Part shown: in pieces, positions 25,805-34,731 of the stretch
Layout: the number at the start of each line of letters is the position of its first letter
Position numbering within the stretch: the stretch's first letter is position 1
Assembly: GCA_029565395.1 (NCBI GenBank)
Contig: JAKQOG010000189.1
Span: 1 to 64,000, forward strand
Origin: Candidatus Hydrogenedentota bacterium
GTDB lineage: Bacteria; Hydrogenedentota; Hydrogenedentia; Hydrogenedentales; CAILVY01
Length of the DNA: 64,000 nt
Direction of reading: 5' to 3'
Notes under the pieces: generated by a model
Databases searched by the model: none
The model's input: only the letters and a program-made list of their open reading frames with translations
What the model was told of the DNA's origin: nothing
Made by a program: the position numbers and the translations under genes

Positions 25805-27256
25805 ATGCAGTTGCGGGAAAAACAAGGCGCAAGAGGATATCCCTGCACGGCGCAAGGTTTTATACGGATGGCTTGTGGAGGTCTTTTTTGCATTGTGGCA
25901 CTAATATCTTCCGAGTCGTGTTCGGAGGGAGTCAAGAATATTATCTTAATGATAGGAGATGGATGGGGATTCAATCATCTTGAATCGACGGATTATTTTC
26001 AACATGGCGAAAAGGGCAAACAGGTTTTTGAAAAAGAGTTTTTGGCTCTGGCCGTCAGCACCTATCCCGCGGAAGGCAGCTATGATCCGGCGCTCGCCTG
26101 GAGTGATTTTGATTATGTAAAGACTGGTACGACGGATTCCGCGGCTGCGGCGACCGCGCTGGCCACGGGGTATAAAACAAAAAATGGAAAAATCGGGCTG
26201 AATCCGGAAGATCATTTCCTGGAAAATCTTGTGGAGAAAGCGGAGAAACAGCATAAATCGACCGGTGTGGTGACCACGGTGCAGTTTTCGCATGCTACGC
26301 CCGCGGCCTTTGGCGCCCACAACACCAGCCGGGGCAACTATGAGGAAATTGCCCAAGACATGTTTGTAAGGAGTGGTTTGGACGTAATTATGGGGGCCTG
26401 TCATCCGTGGTTCGATAAGGCGGGGCACATGCTCGCCGAGGCGAACGGGGCCGATCTTCCCGAAGAGATTCCGGAAAAAAACTACCGATATGTTGGGGGG
26501 GCGAGTGTCTGGCATGAGCTGTTATCGGGGCGGTATGGCGGGGATGCCGATGGAGACGAACAAGCCGATCCGTGGACGATAGTGCAGACACGGGCTGAAT
26601 TCCAGAAACTGCTGGAAGGCGACACGCCCAAACGGGTGTTGGGGGTTGCACAAATAGAGAGCACGCTTCAGTTTTACCGGGACAGTTCCATAGGGGATAT
26701 TGCCGCAGAAACGCCAGGACAGAGTCCACGCATAGAGACGGTACCCACGCTGGCGGAGATGATGATGGGCGCGTTGAACGTGCTGGATAATGATCCGGAT
26801 GGTTTTTTCCTGATGGTGGAAGGAGGGGCAATTGACTGGGCGAGCCGGAAAAGTACGGGCCGGACCATTGAAGAGACTATGGATTACATCAGCGCCATTG
26901 AATCGGCAGTGGCGTGGGTAAATACCAACAGCAATTGGGAAGAAACGCTGATGGTGATCACGGCGGATCATGAAACAGGGTATCCGAATGGTCCCGGCTC
27001 TGATCCGGAGTGGAAACCGATTCAGAATAACGGCCAGGGCAAACTGCCGGGATTAGAATGGTATGGGGGTCATACCCGCAGCCTTGTTCCGCTCTTTGTC
27101 AAGGGGAAGGGTTCGGAAGAGTTTTCCAAGGCTGCCATGAAGGAAGATCCCAAACGTGGCAACTATCTGGATAATACGGACATAGGCCGAATTCTGGGAG
27201 AATTTTTGAGTCAATCGGGATTTGTCAGCGGCTGCATGGGAAAAATAACTCCGTGA
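25805..27256 (+). CDS. Alkaline phosphatase
   Basis: A 483-residue exported alkaline phosphatase. A hydrophobic segment at about 18-36 (IRMACGGLFCIVALISSESC) is the likely signal; the Cys could be a lipid site, but the lipobox is imperfect. The metal Asp lies in NIILMIGDGWG at about 45-55, the nucleophile Ser112 in TTDSAAAATALATGYKT, a metal His in GAHNTSRG, and further ligands in MVEGGAIDWA and TADHETGYPNG. It hydrolyses phosphate monoesters in the periplasm or outside. GAGGAGAG lies just before the ATG at 25805. It sits 49 bases after the beta-helix gene and may be co-transcribed with it. Confidence 0.92.
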   Translation: MQLREKQGARGYPCTAQGFIRMACGGLFCIVALISSESCSEGVKNIILMIGDGWGFNHLESTDYFQHGEKGKQVFEKEFLALAVSTYPAEGSYDPALAWSDFDYVKTGTTDSAAAATALATGYKTKNGKIGLNPEDHFLENLVEKAEKQHKSTGVVTTVQFSHATPAAFGAHNTSRGNYEEIAQDMFVRSGLDVIMGACHPWFDKAGHMLAEANGADLPEEIPEKNYRYVGGASVWHELLSGRYGGDADGDEQADPWTIVQTRAEFQKLLEGDTPKRVLGVAQIESTLQFYRDSSIGDIAAETPGQSPRIETVPTLAEMMMGALNVLDNDPDGFFLMVEGGAIDWASRKSTGRTIEETMDYISAIESAVAWVNTNSNWEETLMVITADHETGYPNGPGSDPEWKPIQNNGQGKLPGLEWYGGHTRSLVPLFVKGKGSEEFSKAAMKEDPKRGNYLDNTDIGRILGEFLSQSGFVSGCMGKITP

Positions 27257-27309
27257 ATTGTGTTTATTCGCGATGAATGGAAATTTTCAACCTTTTGGGA
27301 GTCTATAGA

Positions 27310-28122
27310 ATGTCTGAAGAAGGATATGTGCATGGGTATACGGAACGGGAAGCAGCGCGTTTGAGCGATCAGGCAAATACCCTGGCCGAACTGCTCCATC
27401 ATGACACACAATATCCGCCGGGCAGCAAAGTACTGGAAGCGGGGTGCGGGGTTGGCAGCCAGACGATTTTTCTCGCCCCAAACAGTCCGAGCGCCCATTT
27501 CACTTCGGTGGATGTTTCGCCGGAATCCTTGGCACAGGCTAAAAAGGCCGTTGCCACGCGCGAAATCACCAATGTAATGTTTAAAGTGGATAACGTGTAT
27601 GAGTTGAGTTTTCCGGACAACTCATTTGACCATGTTTTTGTCTGTTTTGTACTGGAACATCTTGCGGAGCCCGTGCGCGCGCTGAAGTCGCTCCAGCGGG
27701 TGCTTCGCCCCGGGGGGACGATCACAGTGATTGAAGGCGACCACGGTTCTTTTTACAGTTATCCGGAAACCCCTGAATCCCGGAAAGCGGTGCAATGCCT
27801 TATCGATCTTCAGGCTCAGCTTGGAGGGAATTCTCTGATTGGGCGGCAGTTGTATCCGCTACTGATCGAGGCGGGATTCACGGATGTCCAAGTATCGCCG
27901 AGAATGGTATATGTGGATTCGAGCCGGCCCGCCCTCGTGGAAGGATTTTCAAAACAGACCTTTATTGCGATGACCGAAGGGGTTCGGGAGCCGGCCCTGG
28001 CCAACGGGATGATATCGGAAGAGGCGTGGGAAAAGGGTATCCGTGATCTGTATCGGGCCACGGAAGAGGATGGCACATTTTGTTATACGTTTTTTAAGGC
28101 AAAAGGGATAAATCGTCAGTGA
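27310..28122 (+). CDS. Class I SAM-dependent methyltransferase
   Basis: A 270-residue methyltransferase. SAM-binding motif I is VLEAGCGVGSQT at about 41-52, the acidic loop is SVDVSPESLAQA, and the post-motif region is FDHVFVCFVLEHL, typical of the UbiE-like Methyltransf_11/25 group. The tail VDSSRPALVEGFSKQTFIAM is found in related family members of unknown substrate. The ATG at 27310 follows GGGAG by eight bases; an earlier in-frame ATG at 27277 lacks a ribosome site. The start is 53 bases after the alkaline phosphatase stop. Confidence 0.88.
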   Translation: MSEEGYVHGYTEREAARLSDQANTLAELLHHDTQYPPGSKVLEAGCGVGSQTIFLAPNSPSAHFTSVDVSPESLAQAKKAVATREITNVMFKVDNVYELSFPDNSFDHVFVCFVLEHLAEPVRALKSLQRVLRPGGTITVIEGDHGSFYSYPETPESRKAVQCLIDLQAQLGGNSLIGRQLYPLLIEAGFTDVQVSPRMVYVDSSRPALVEGFSKQTFIAMTEGVREPALANGMISEEAWEKGIRDLYRATEEDGTFCYTFFKAKGINRQ

Positions 28123-28272
28123 ATGGTTGTTCGCCGTTCATCATTGGCCATTGGCCGCCGGTAACAGGCAGATTTGGGGTACCGAATCTATTTTTCCCTT
28201 GAATTTGTAACATTGCCAGGTCCTGGGGACACTATTATTGATAAGAATATTCATGTTTGAAAGGGTTTCCGC

Positions 28273-28896
28273 ATGGGATGGCTGGCAAGTAAAAAGGTGA
28301 AATACGCACTGGCCGGGATCGGCGCTCTCTATCTGGTTTTCGGGGCAGGCTATTTGATTTATTTCATAGCCTTTCGTAACAGCGCCCAAGGCCCGTCGGA
28401 ATTGGAAATGTATCCGGAACGGGAACAGGAAATCCGCGCGCAAATGCGGGTGGATGAAATGAAGGAGAATCTTGGGCTGAGCGATGAACAGGCAGAGCAA
28501 CTTGGCAAGGTTTTCGCGTCTCAGCGTCCACCAGCGGACGGAGGGGGGCCCGGCCGGGATGATCCCCGTGAGCATTGGCGCTCCATGCGGGACGAGATCA
28601 ATAAAATTTTGACACCAGAGCAACAGCAACGCCTGGAGGAAAGCCGGGGTCAGTTTCGAGGGCGGGGTGGTCCTGGACCCCGGATGACGCAGGAACGCAT
28701 TGATGCGTTGAAGGAAAAGATGACGTCTGATGAAAAGGAACATTTCGAGAAGACAATAAAGGATTGGGAAAAGCGTAGAAACCGCCGCGGACCGCGTCCC
28801 GGATCGCGTTCCGGCCAGGATGGTCCTCCGCCTCCTGGCCCGGACGGTCCACCGCCTCCTGGCCCGGATGGACCGCCCCCCCCACCGGGAGAATAG
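28273..28896 (+). CDS. Spy/CpxP-like membrane-anchored protein with Pro-rich tail
   Basis: A 207-residue protein. A short basic start and one membrane helix (YALAGIGALYLVFGAGYLIYF, about 11-31) precede a soluble helical domain. Two segments, LGLSDEQAEQLGKVF and ILTPEQQQRLEESRG, match the pattern of Spy/CpxP/heavy-metal-sensor proteins, which are periplasmic chaperones or sensors. A charged region and a tail of repeated PPPPGPDG units end the protein. AAAGGG precedes the ATG. Alone the family match is weak; anchoring plus LTPEQ-type helices is the main evidence. Confidence 0.6.
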   Translation: MGWLASKKVKYALAGIGALYLVFGAGYLIYFIAFRNSAQGPSELEMYPEREQEIRAQMRVDEMKENLGLSDEQAEQLGKVFASQRPPADGGGPGRDDPREHWRSMRDEINKILTPEQQQRLEESRGQFRGRGGPGPRMTQERIDALKEKMTSDEKEHFEKTIKDWEKRRNRRGPRPGSRSGQDGPPPPGPDGPPPPGPDGPPPPPGE

Positions 28897-28950
28897 AGCC
28901 TTCCGGACACGGCCCTTGTAAAAACAGGACACAGTAACCAGGAGGTTCCC

Positions 28951-29901
28951 ATGAAACGGCATGGATTTACCCTCATCGAATTGCTGGTGGTGATCGGCAT
29001 CATCGGTATTTTGGCCTCGCTGCTATTGCCGGCGCTTGCCCGCGCGCGCGAGGCGGCCCGCCGGGCATCCTGCGCCAATAACCTGAAACAATGGGGCACG
29101 ATCTATGCGATGTACTCCGGTGAAGCCGGAAACAGCTTTTATCCGCCCCTGGAGGTGGAACCAGGCTGCGGGCATCGTGCCTGTTTTGCCTGGGGACCAC
29201 TGTTCAGTTCGGTGTATCCGGAATACGTGGCCGACCCTGGGATTTTTTTCTGCCCTTCGGATGTCACCGATAATTTAGCGAACCATGTTTCGGCGGATGG
29301 CACACTCACCCTGGGAAACAGGGTAGGCGGGAACCGGCAGGAAGGCGTGGAGGCCATCGACGCCAGCTATACCTATGTTCCCTATGTGCTGGACCGGGTG
29401 TCCGACACCGATCCCTGGGATTTTTCCATGCGGCTGTTTGAGGTGGCGGACATGCTGGGGCTTTCCGAAGAAGACAGCATTGACTTCGCAAAGGGCCCCG
29501 CACAGCTTCTAGACGCCTCCCGTGGCCTTCTTTCCTTGATGCGTTCGCATTTTTTTGCCTCGGAGTTCGCGGATATGCGATCCATAATGGATATGGATTG
29601 TCCCGTGGACCCCGGAAATGGCAATGGCGGCGGCGACACGGTTTACCGCATGCGCAAAGGCATCGAGCGTTTCCTGATTACGGACATCAACAATCCCGCC
29701 GCCACGGCCAAGGCGGAAAGCAGCATTTTCGTGATGTTCGACAATGTGGCGACGGAAGTAAGGCATTTTAATCACGTGCCGGGCGGCGGCAATGTGTTGT
29801 ACATGGACGGCCACGTTGAATTTATTAAATACCCCGGCGCGCCCCCCGTCAGTAAACGCATGGCCGCCGTCATGCGGATGTTTGATATCCGGCCGCATTA
29901 A
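28951..29901 (+). CDS. Prepilin-type N-terminal cleavage/methylation protein (DUF1559-like)
   Basis: A 316-residue pseudopilin-like protein. The leader [20 protein letters not shown] has the Gly-Phe cleavage site and Glu5 used by prepilin peptidase and pilin assembly, followed by [19 protein letters not shown]. The C-terminus has H...[15 protein letters not shown], the DGH-type end common in large pilin-like families of Planctomycetes and Lentisphaerae. These proteins are exported through a type II secretion or pilus-like system; the role is unknown. AGGAGG precedes the ATG. No other pilus gene is in the window. Confidence 0.9.
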   Translation: MKRHGFTLIELLVVIGIIGILASLLLPALARAREAARRASCANNLKQWGTIYAMYSGEAGNSFYPPLEVEPGCGHRACFAWGPLFSSVYPEYVADPGIFFCPSDVTDNLANHVSADGTLTLGNRVGGNRQEGVEAIDASYTYVPYVLDRVSDTDPWDFSMRLFEVADMLGLSEEDSIDFAKGPAQLLDASRGLLSLMRSHFFASEFADMRSIMDMDCPVDPGNGNGGGDTVYRMRKGIERFLITDINNPAATAKAESSIFVMFDNVATEVRHFNHVPGGGNVLYMDGHVEFIKYPGAPPVSKRMAAVMRMFDIRPH

Positions 29902-30103
29902 TCTAAATGGCGCACCCTTAACGATACACTATGCGTTCCTCATTCATGACAAAATCTTAATCTTTCCTCCGTAACAATGGGTCATGCCACGTTCACCTTA
30001 TGTACAGAAAAGACACTGTGCGGAATGGAAGGCACAATAAACGGCGGTATTTGCGAGCAACAGCATGACTCGCAGAACGTCATGAAGAGAAAGGAAGTAT
30101 CGT

Positions 30104-30451
30104 ATGAAATTCTCTAACGGATGGAAACTCTGGATCACGTCGCTTACGGCGTTCAGCTTTGCCGTGGTGGGAACCACCGGCATTCTTATGTTGTTTGATG
30201 TGCATATCCCCATGATGAAAGGCATCCATGAATGGATAGGGCTGATTCTTGCCCTGTCGGGTTTGTTTCACCTGATTATCCATTGGAATACGTTTTGCGG
30301 ATATCTCAAGCGCCGCGAGGCGATGATCGCGCTGGCGGGTGTATTGATTATCCTGATATTCCTGGCTTTTGTGGGCGGAAAAGGCGGCCCTCCGGAAGGC
30401 CATGGCGGCCCGCATGGACGTCCGGGGATAGAACAACACATGGAAGAGTAG
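30104..30451 (+). CDS. Small membrane protein, DUF4405-like
   Basis: A 115-residue protein with three predicted membrane helices (about 8-30, 43-62, 72-92). The HEWIGLILALSGLFHLIIHW stretch, with His residues in helix 2, matches DUF4405-type small cytochrome-like membrane proteins, which may bind heme. The tail is Gly/His/Pro-rich. GAAAGGAAG lies before the ATG. It stands alone; 200 bases without genes precede it and 237 low-complexity bases with AAAGGAC-like repeats follow. Confidence 0.7.
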   Translation: MKFSNGWKLWITSLTAFSFAVVGTTGILMLFDVHIPMMKGIHEWIGLILALSGLFHLIIHWNTFCGYLKRREAMIALAGVLIILIFLAFVGGKGGPPEGHGGPHGRPGIEQHMEE

Positions 30452-30688
30452 GCGCGCGTGGCAACCAAGGCGGAGAACGCTGAAGACACAATGGAAACAC
30501 AGAGAAGAGAATCAAAAAGCAATTTTTAGGGCAAGTGCGATCCAAACTTTGTAACGAGGTAAAGGACGGAAAGGACATAAACGACTTAAGGGAAAAAGGA
30601 CGGTAAAGAGCACAGATAGTGGTACTAAAAAATTGAAGATATCAGGTAATCATATTCTTTACCCAGGGACCAGGAGTTGAAGACATGT

Positions 30689-31144
30689 TTATTCCGGAAT
30701 AAAGCGGGCGATGTTGAGGATGTTGTCTTTTGGGGTGTCGGAGAAGACTGCGCGTACGCGCATTCCGATGCGGGCGTTTTGGATGTCACCGCAGTCGAGC
30801 AGATGGGTGAGAGCGCTGTCGGCGCCGTCGAGTTTGATGAGGGCAAGGACGTAGGGCGGCTCCTGGGGTTGGTAGGGCTCCGCGTAGCGCACCACGGTGA
30901 AGTTGGTAACAACTCCGGCGGGTTGCACTTCGACCCAATGATCGGTCAGGGGAGCAAAACAGTGTTCGCAGGTTTGCCTTGGGGGCACCCATGTTTTATT
31001 GCAGTGTTCGCAGCGCACGCCGAGAATCTTCTTTTCATCGCGGAGGGCGACAATAAATTTGCTCCCGACGGCTCCGGCGAAATATTGATAAGGAAGCGCC
31101 ATCTTGCCTTCGATAACAAATGCGTGGTTTGATTGGTCTTTCAT
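30689..31144 (-). CDS. DUF35-type Zn-ribbon/OB-fold protein (first of two)
   Basis: A 151-residue protein of the DUF35 group. The rubredoxin-like zinc ribbon is CEHCNKTWVPPRQTCEHCF at about 42-60, followed by an OB fold. In other systems (ChsH2-Ltp2, HMG-CoA synthase complexes) DUF35 proteins bind acyl-CoA next to a thiolase-fold partner. The start overlaps the stop of the upstream DUF35 gene as ATGA. It is the last gene of a minus-strand acyl-CoA operon with two thiolase-fold genes upstream. Confidence 0.88.
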   Translation of the reverse strand: MKDQSNHAFVIEGKMALPYQYFAGAVGSKFIVALRDEKKILGVRCEHCNKTWVPPRQTCEHCFAPLTDHWVEVQPAGVVTNFTVVRYAEPYQPQEPPYVLALIKLDGADSALTHLLDCGDIQNARIGMRVRAVFSDTPKDNILNIARFIPE

Positions 31145-31632
31145 GATTCTGCTCCCTCGATAATCTCAAATCCTTCGATGTCTTCGGTGGTGCCGTGCCG
31201 TTCTTCCGCGAACTTCACGCGTACGCGGAGCCCGCGCTTGACCTTGCTGATATCGTCCACGTTGAGCAAATGCCAGAAGGGCGCATCGCCCTGGGTGCCG
31301 TCGAGATCCACCCAGCATTCCACATACGGGACTTCCCGGGTCTCGCCCGACAAGGGGTCGGGGCTGGCATAGAAAATGATGTCGTAGTCGCGCACGGTCC
31401 CTACCGGCGGGAGTTCGTCCCACTCCGTGACCTCAACATTGCACAAGGCGCACACCTCGCGCGGGGGCAACTGATGCCGTCCGCACTTCGGGCACTTGTT
31501 CGCCATAATCCGCTTATTGTCGCGCAGTTCCTGAAGAAAGCGGCCCATAACCGGCCCCGTCGAAAAACGCTGGGGTATCGAAAGGGTTTGCCGCGATACG
31601 ATCAATTCCTGCTCTTTCTTTTCATTGCTCAT
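31141..31632 (-). CDS. DUF35-type Zn-ribbon/OB-fold protein (second of two)
   Basis: A 163-residue paralogue of the next gene. The zinc ribbon is CPKCGRHQLPPREVCALC at about 47-64; the OB fold follows with YDIIFYASPDPL and VKRGLRVRVKF. It lies 13 bases after the thiolase-fold gene and overlaps the other DUF35 gene. GGGAG precedes the ATG. Two DUF35 and two thiolase-fold genes in a row suggest two heteromeric pairs. Confidence 0.88.
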   Translation of the reverse strand: MSNEKKEQELIVSRQTLSIPQRFSTGPVMGRFLQELRDNKRIMANKCPKCGRHQLPPREVCALCNVEVTEWDELPPVGTVRDYDIIFYASPDPLSGETREVPYVECWVDLDGTQGDAPFWHLLNVDDISKVKRGLRVRVKFAEERHGTTEDIEGFEIIEGAES

Positions 31633-31645
31633 GTCATTTCGCTCC

Positions 31646-32821
31646 CTATTCGGGTTTCTCTTTGGAAAGCAGCATCAGGACGGTCCATAACGTACCGCCG
31701 AATCCGGAGGCCATCGCCCGGCGGACTGTTTTGGGGACTTGGTGGTTTCCGGCAGTCCCGCGAATCTGCATGGCGGCCTCGGCCACGCGCACGAGCGCAG
31801 TGGCGCCGATGGGATTGCTCGCCACAACGCCGCCGGACGGATTGACGGGAAATGCGCCCTCAATGGTGATTTCGTCGTTCTCAATCATTTTCAGCGCTTC
31901 ATCGCCTTCCAGCAGGAGAAAGTCGCGGAGCCAATCCACGCCCCACCACGCGGAGGGATCGTACATTTCAAATAGATCGATTTCTTTGCGCGGATTTTTG
32001 ATGCCTGCGCGCGCGAATAGTTTTTCGGCAGCGGCCCGCTGGGTGCTCTTTTGGGAGCCGAAGATCATGGTTTCCTCGCGGTGCACGGTTTCGTGATCCA
32101 CCACCCATGCAGGATTCGCCTTGAACGCCTTTACTTTCTCTTCCGAGGCAAATATGACCGCGCATGCACCGTCGCTCTGGGAACACATGTGGATCATGCG
32201 CAATTCCCCGGCCAGGGGCGGCGAATTATCGGCGGTTTCCTTGATATATTGCCGTTCGAGCCGCAGCCGCCGGTGCGCCTTGATGTTCTTCATGGCGTGC
32301 TCGTCCATGATGGTGCGGTATTTCATGGCGGCGATCCTGGCGCGCTCCTCGCCAAATTCATCGATCACTTTCTGTGCGCCAAGGCCTGTGAGCGCGCCCG
32401 TTTGCAGGCTTCGTCCCCAGAGGGGATCGGCCATGTTGGTAATGCCGCCCGTGGTATGGCCTTCCTGCAATTTTTCAAAGCCAATAGCCAGGATGACATC
32501 ATGAAGGCCCGAGGCAACCAGATTATCCGCCGCGCAGGCGAGCGTGGCGCCGGTTGTGCCCCCGGTCGTGAGCCGCACCCCGGATTTGCCCCACCCGCCA
32601 TCGCCCAGCACGTGCCACATGTCCGGCTGGTGAACCATCTCAAACAATTCCATGTTGCCATGAAGCACGCAATCAATATCGTCCAATGTCAGGTTGGCGT
32701 CCTCCAACGCCTCCACCACGGCCTCGTGAATCATTTCGGGCTGATTGACTTCTTCCCGGTGACTGGAAAACCTGGACATGCCGCTGCCGATGATGGCTAC
32801 GTTTCTGTTTTTCCGTTTCAT
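31646..32821 (-). CDS. Thiolase-fold protein without the usual Cys and His (second of two)
   Basis: A 391-residue thiolase-superfamily protein related to lipid-transfer/SCP-x thiolases (IGSGMSRFS at 11-19, then TTGGTTGATLACAADNLVAS). The position of the catalytic Cys aligns with Gly88. The late family motif appears as NPSGGVVASNPIGATALVR, with Asn where thiolases have the His of GHP. It is therefore unlikely to be a normal beta-ketothiolase. With the adjacent DUF35 gene it may form a retro-aldolase-like or acyl-CoA-binding complex, as for Ltp2-ChsH2. Fifteen bases separate it from the first thiolase-fold gene; GGGAG lies 11 bases before the ATG. Confidence 0.85.
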   Translation of the reverse strand: MKRKNRNVAIIGSGMSRFSSHREEVNQPEMIHEAVVEALEDANLTLDDIDCVLHGNMELFEMVHQPDMWHVLGDGGWGKSGVRLTTGGTTGATLACAADNLVASGLHDVILAIGFEKLQEGHTTGGITNMADPLWGRSLQTGALTGLGAQKVIDEFGEERARIAAMKYRTIMDEHAMKNIKAHRRLRLERQYIKETADNSPPLAGELRMIHMCSQSDGACAVIFASEEKVKAFKANPAWVVDHETVHREETMIFGSQKSTQRAAAEKLFARAGIKNPRKEIDLFEMYDPSAWWGVDWLRDFLLLEGDEALKMIENDEITIEGAFPVNPSGGVVASNPIGATALVRVAEAAMQIRGTAGNHQVPKTVRRAMASGFGGTLWTVLMLLSKEKPE

Positions 32822-32836
32822 AGCGCGTGTTACTCC

Positions 32837-33979
32837 CTAATTTTCCACTATCACCACGGTCTGACACTGGCCGGCGGGGCCTGTAGCCCCTTGTGCAACG
32901 GCGCGCTTGGCGCCCGCCACCTGGCGCGCGCCCGCCTCGCCCCGTAATTGGAGGACCGCCTCCGCCACGCGCGCCATCCCGCCCAGCATCAGCGGATTGC
33001 CTGTGATCATGCCTCCGGAGCGATTCACATTCTGCCGATCCGGCCCACCGTCACTCAGCCATTGATTTCCGCCGCTGGGCGGGCACACGCCGAGTCCTTC
33101 GGCGTATTGCGGCAACTGATGAGCGTATTGATCGGAAATCTCAACCAGATCAAAAGCTGTTTTCGGATCGGCGATCTTCGCCATGGCATAGGCGCGTTGT
33201 GCGGCGCGTTCCAGCGCAAAGTTACCGCTGAGATCCCGCTCACCGAGAAAGAAGCCGTCATAGCAATTACCAAGGCCAGTAATCCAAACCGGTTTATCGG
33301 TGAATTCCGCGGCGCGTTTTTCGGTGGCGAGGATCATGGCGATGGCGCCGTCGGATACGGGGTACATAAAGGAACCGCGGATGGGATCGGCCGCCATGGG
33401 CGCGGCCATCACTTCTTCGCGCGTCAAAGGCGTGGTTTCCTGGGCCGCAGGATTTTTCGCCGCCCACTGCCGCGCACGCACGACCAGATCGGCCAGTTGC
33501 GTTTCCGTAATGCCAGAGCGATCCATATAGGCGCGGGCTTGTAAAGCAGCGGCACTGAGGTAATCCAAGCCGACCGGCCGCGTGAAAAACGGATCAAAGG
33601 CCAGATGGGTCACCATATTTCGACTGATGGCCTGGGATTCCTTGCAGTGGCCGGTGAGCAACACCACTTCGTGGTGACCGCTCAGGATGGTGGCCGCCGC
33701 ATAATAGACGCCCTGCGCGCCGTCCGCAGCCACTTTTTCCTCGCTGCCGTAATGGGCTCCCACAACGTCGGTAATGCCCCCGTCCGATATGGTTCGCGCA
33801 TCGAATACATCATCCGAAACCGTGATCGCGCCCTGGATGCCATGTTCGCTGAAATCAAGGCCGGTCTGTTCGCGGACGCTCTTGATCACTTCCCAGAGCA
33901 TTCCCTGAAAGCGCTGATCTTTTTTGCCGGGTTCGAATTTGGTCTGTGCCACGGCACAGATCGCCACACGATTAGCCAC
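32837..33979 (-). CDS. Thiolase-fold protein without the usual Cys and His (first of two)
   Basis: A 380-residue paralogue of the next gene (NRVAICAVAQTKFEPG at the start). The catalytic Cys position aligns with Ala84 in EEKVAADGAQGVYYAAATI, and the GHP motif reads GGMITGNPLMLGGMARV. I start it at the GTG at 33979, which follows GGAGGT by seven bases and overlaps the PHP gene stop by eight bases. Upstream in-frame ATGs at 34027 and 34117 lie inside the PHP gene and have no ribosome site. It is part of the minus-strand acyl-CoA cluster. Confidence 0.85.
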   Translation of the reverse strand: MANRVAICAVAQTKFEPGKKDQRFQGMLWEVIKSVREQTGLDFSEHGIQGAITVSDDVFDARTISDGGITDVVGAHYGSEEKVAADGAQGVYYAAATILSGHHEVVLLTGHCKESQAISRNMVTHLAFDPFFTRPVGLDYLSAAALQARAYMDRSGITETQLADLVVRARQWAAKNPAAQETTPLTREEVMAAPMAADPIRGSFMYPVSDGAIAMILATEKRAAEFTDKPVWITGLGNCYDGFFLGERDLSGNFALERAAQRAYAMAKIADPKTAFDLVEISDQYAHQLPQYAEGLGVCPPSGGNQWLSDGGPDRQNVNRSGGMITGNPLMLGGMARVAEAVLQLRGEAGARQVAGAKRAVAQGATGPAGQCQTVVIVEN

Positions 33980-34568
33980 TGCCGTTACCTCCACGGTTTG
34001 ACCATGCGGATTGCTGCGCCGTGCCATTGCAATGAATGCGGGCCTGGCCGCCCCGCACGGCGCGAATAATGGCGTCTTTTTCCTTCTCACACTCCACTTC
34101 AATCCAAGCGCGCCCACAGCCCTCGCGCGTATGGGAATCGTCCGACGCGACTTTGGGATGTGGAATCGCCTCGATATCGTATTCAGGCGTATAGAAGCCT
34201 TTGAGGGTTACCTCCACTGCGTCAATCGGAGTGGACTGTTCGACTTCGGCCAGCCGATCCATGACTTGCTCCACGGTGAAGTCATATTCGGCGGGATGGT
34301 TGAATATGCGGAGGATTTCCCGTTCCCCGAAAATTTCATTCACATGAATATAACCCCGTGCGAAGATGGTCCGTTCGATGCCCTTAAACACCAGCATACC
34401 TTCAAACTCATCCGGAAGCTCCCGATACGCATTGGGTTTCAGGAGAAAGTCATGGTCGGTAAACGCGACAAAATCAAATCCCAAATCCCGGTAGACGCGC
34501 AAGGCCTCTTCCGGGGAAAGTCCGCCATCAGAACATGTGGTGTGGATATGCAAGGCGCCTTTCAACAT
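33972..34568 (-). CDS. PHP-domain metal-dependent hydrolase
   Basis: A 198-residue PHP (polymerase and histidinol phosphatase) family protein. Metal-binding motifs are in order: HIHTTCSDG at about 7-15, FTDHDF at 36-41, HPAEYD at about 90, and DDSH at about 150. It likely hydrolyses a phosphoester; the substrate is unknown. Its last codons overlap the GTG start of the first thiolase-fold gene, so it is translationally coupled to the acyl-CoA operon, an unusual neighbour for a PHP protein. Confidence 0.88.
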   Translation of the reverse strand: MLKGALHIHTTCSDGGLSPEEALRVYRDLGFDFVAFTDHDFLLKPNAYRELPDEFEGMLVFKGIERTIFARGYIHVNEIFGEREILRIFNHPAEYDFTVEQVMDRLAEVEQSTPIDAVEVTLKGFYTPEYDIEAIPHPKVASDDSHTREGCGRAWIEVECEKEKDAIIRAVRGGQARIHCNGTAQQSAWSNRGGNGSG

Positions 34569-34598
34569 GATACGTTCTCAGTATGCGGAAGTGATTTT

Positions 34599-34638
34599 GA
34601 CAGACACGGACAAACACGGACAAACACGGGCAGACAGG
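34599..34638. repeat. Short tandem repeat, 10-bp unit ACACGGACAA
   Basis: About three to four degenerate units in the 163-bp gap between the acyl-CoA dehydrogenase and PHP genes. It resembles the TGGAC-type tracts at 521-574 and 16220-16397. No terminator-like stem is obvious here. Confidence 0.75.
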
Positions 34639-34731
34639 CATGGAACCTGGTCTGGCCAGCATACTCCCGAAAAGCCGACAGGGAAAGCGCTAACTTCAGC
34701 CTGCCGGATCTTGGCGCGCGAAGCATTACCA

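Noticed and set aside
34027..34117. Longer N-terminus for the first thiolase-fold protein
   Set aside because: The ATGs lie inside the PHP gene without ribosome sites; the GTG at 33979 has GGAGGT at good spacing and starts where the family homology begins.
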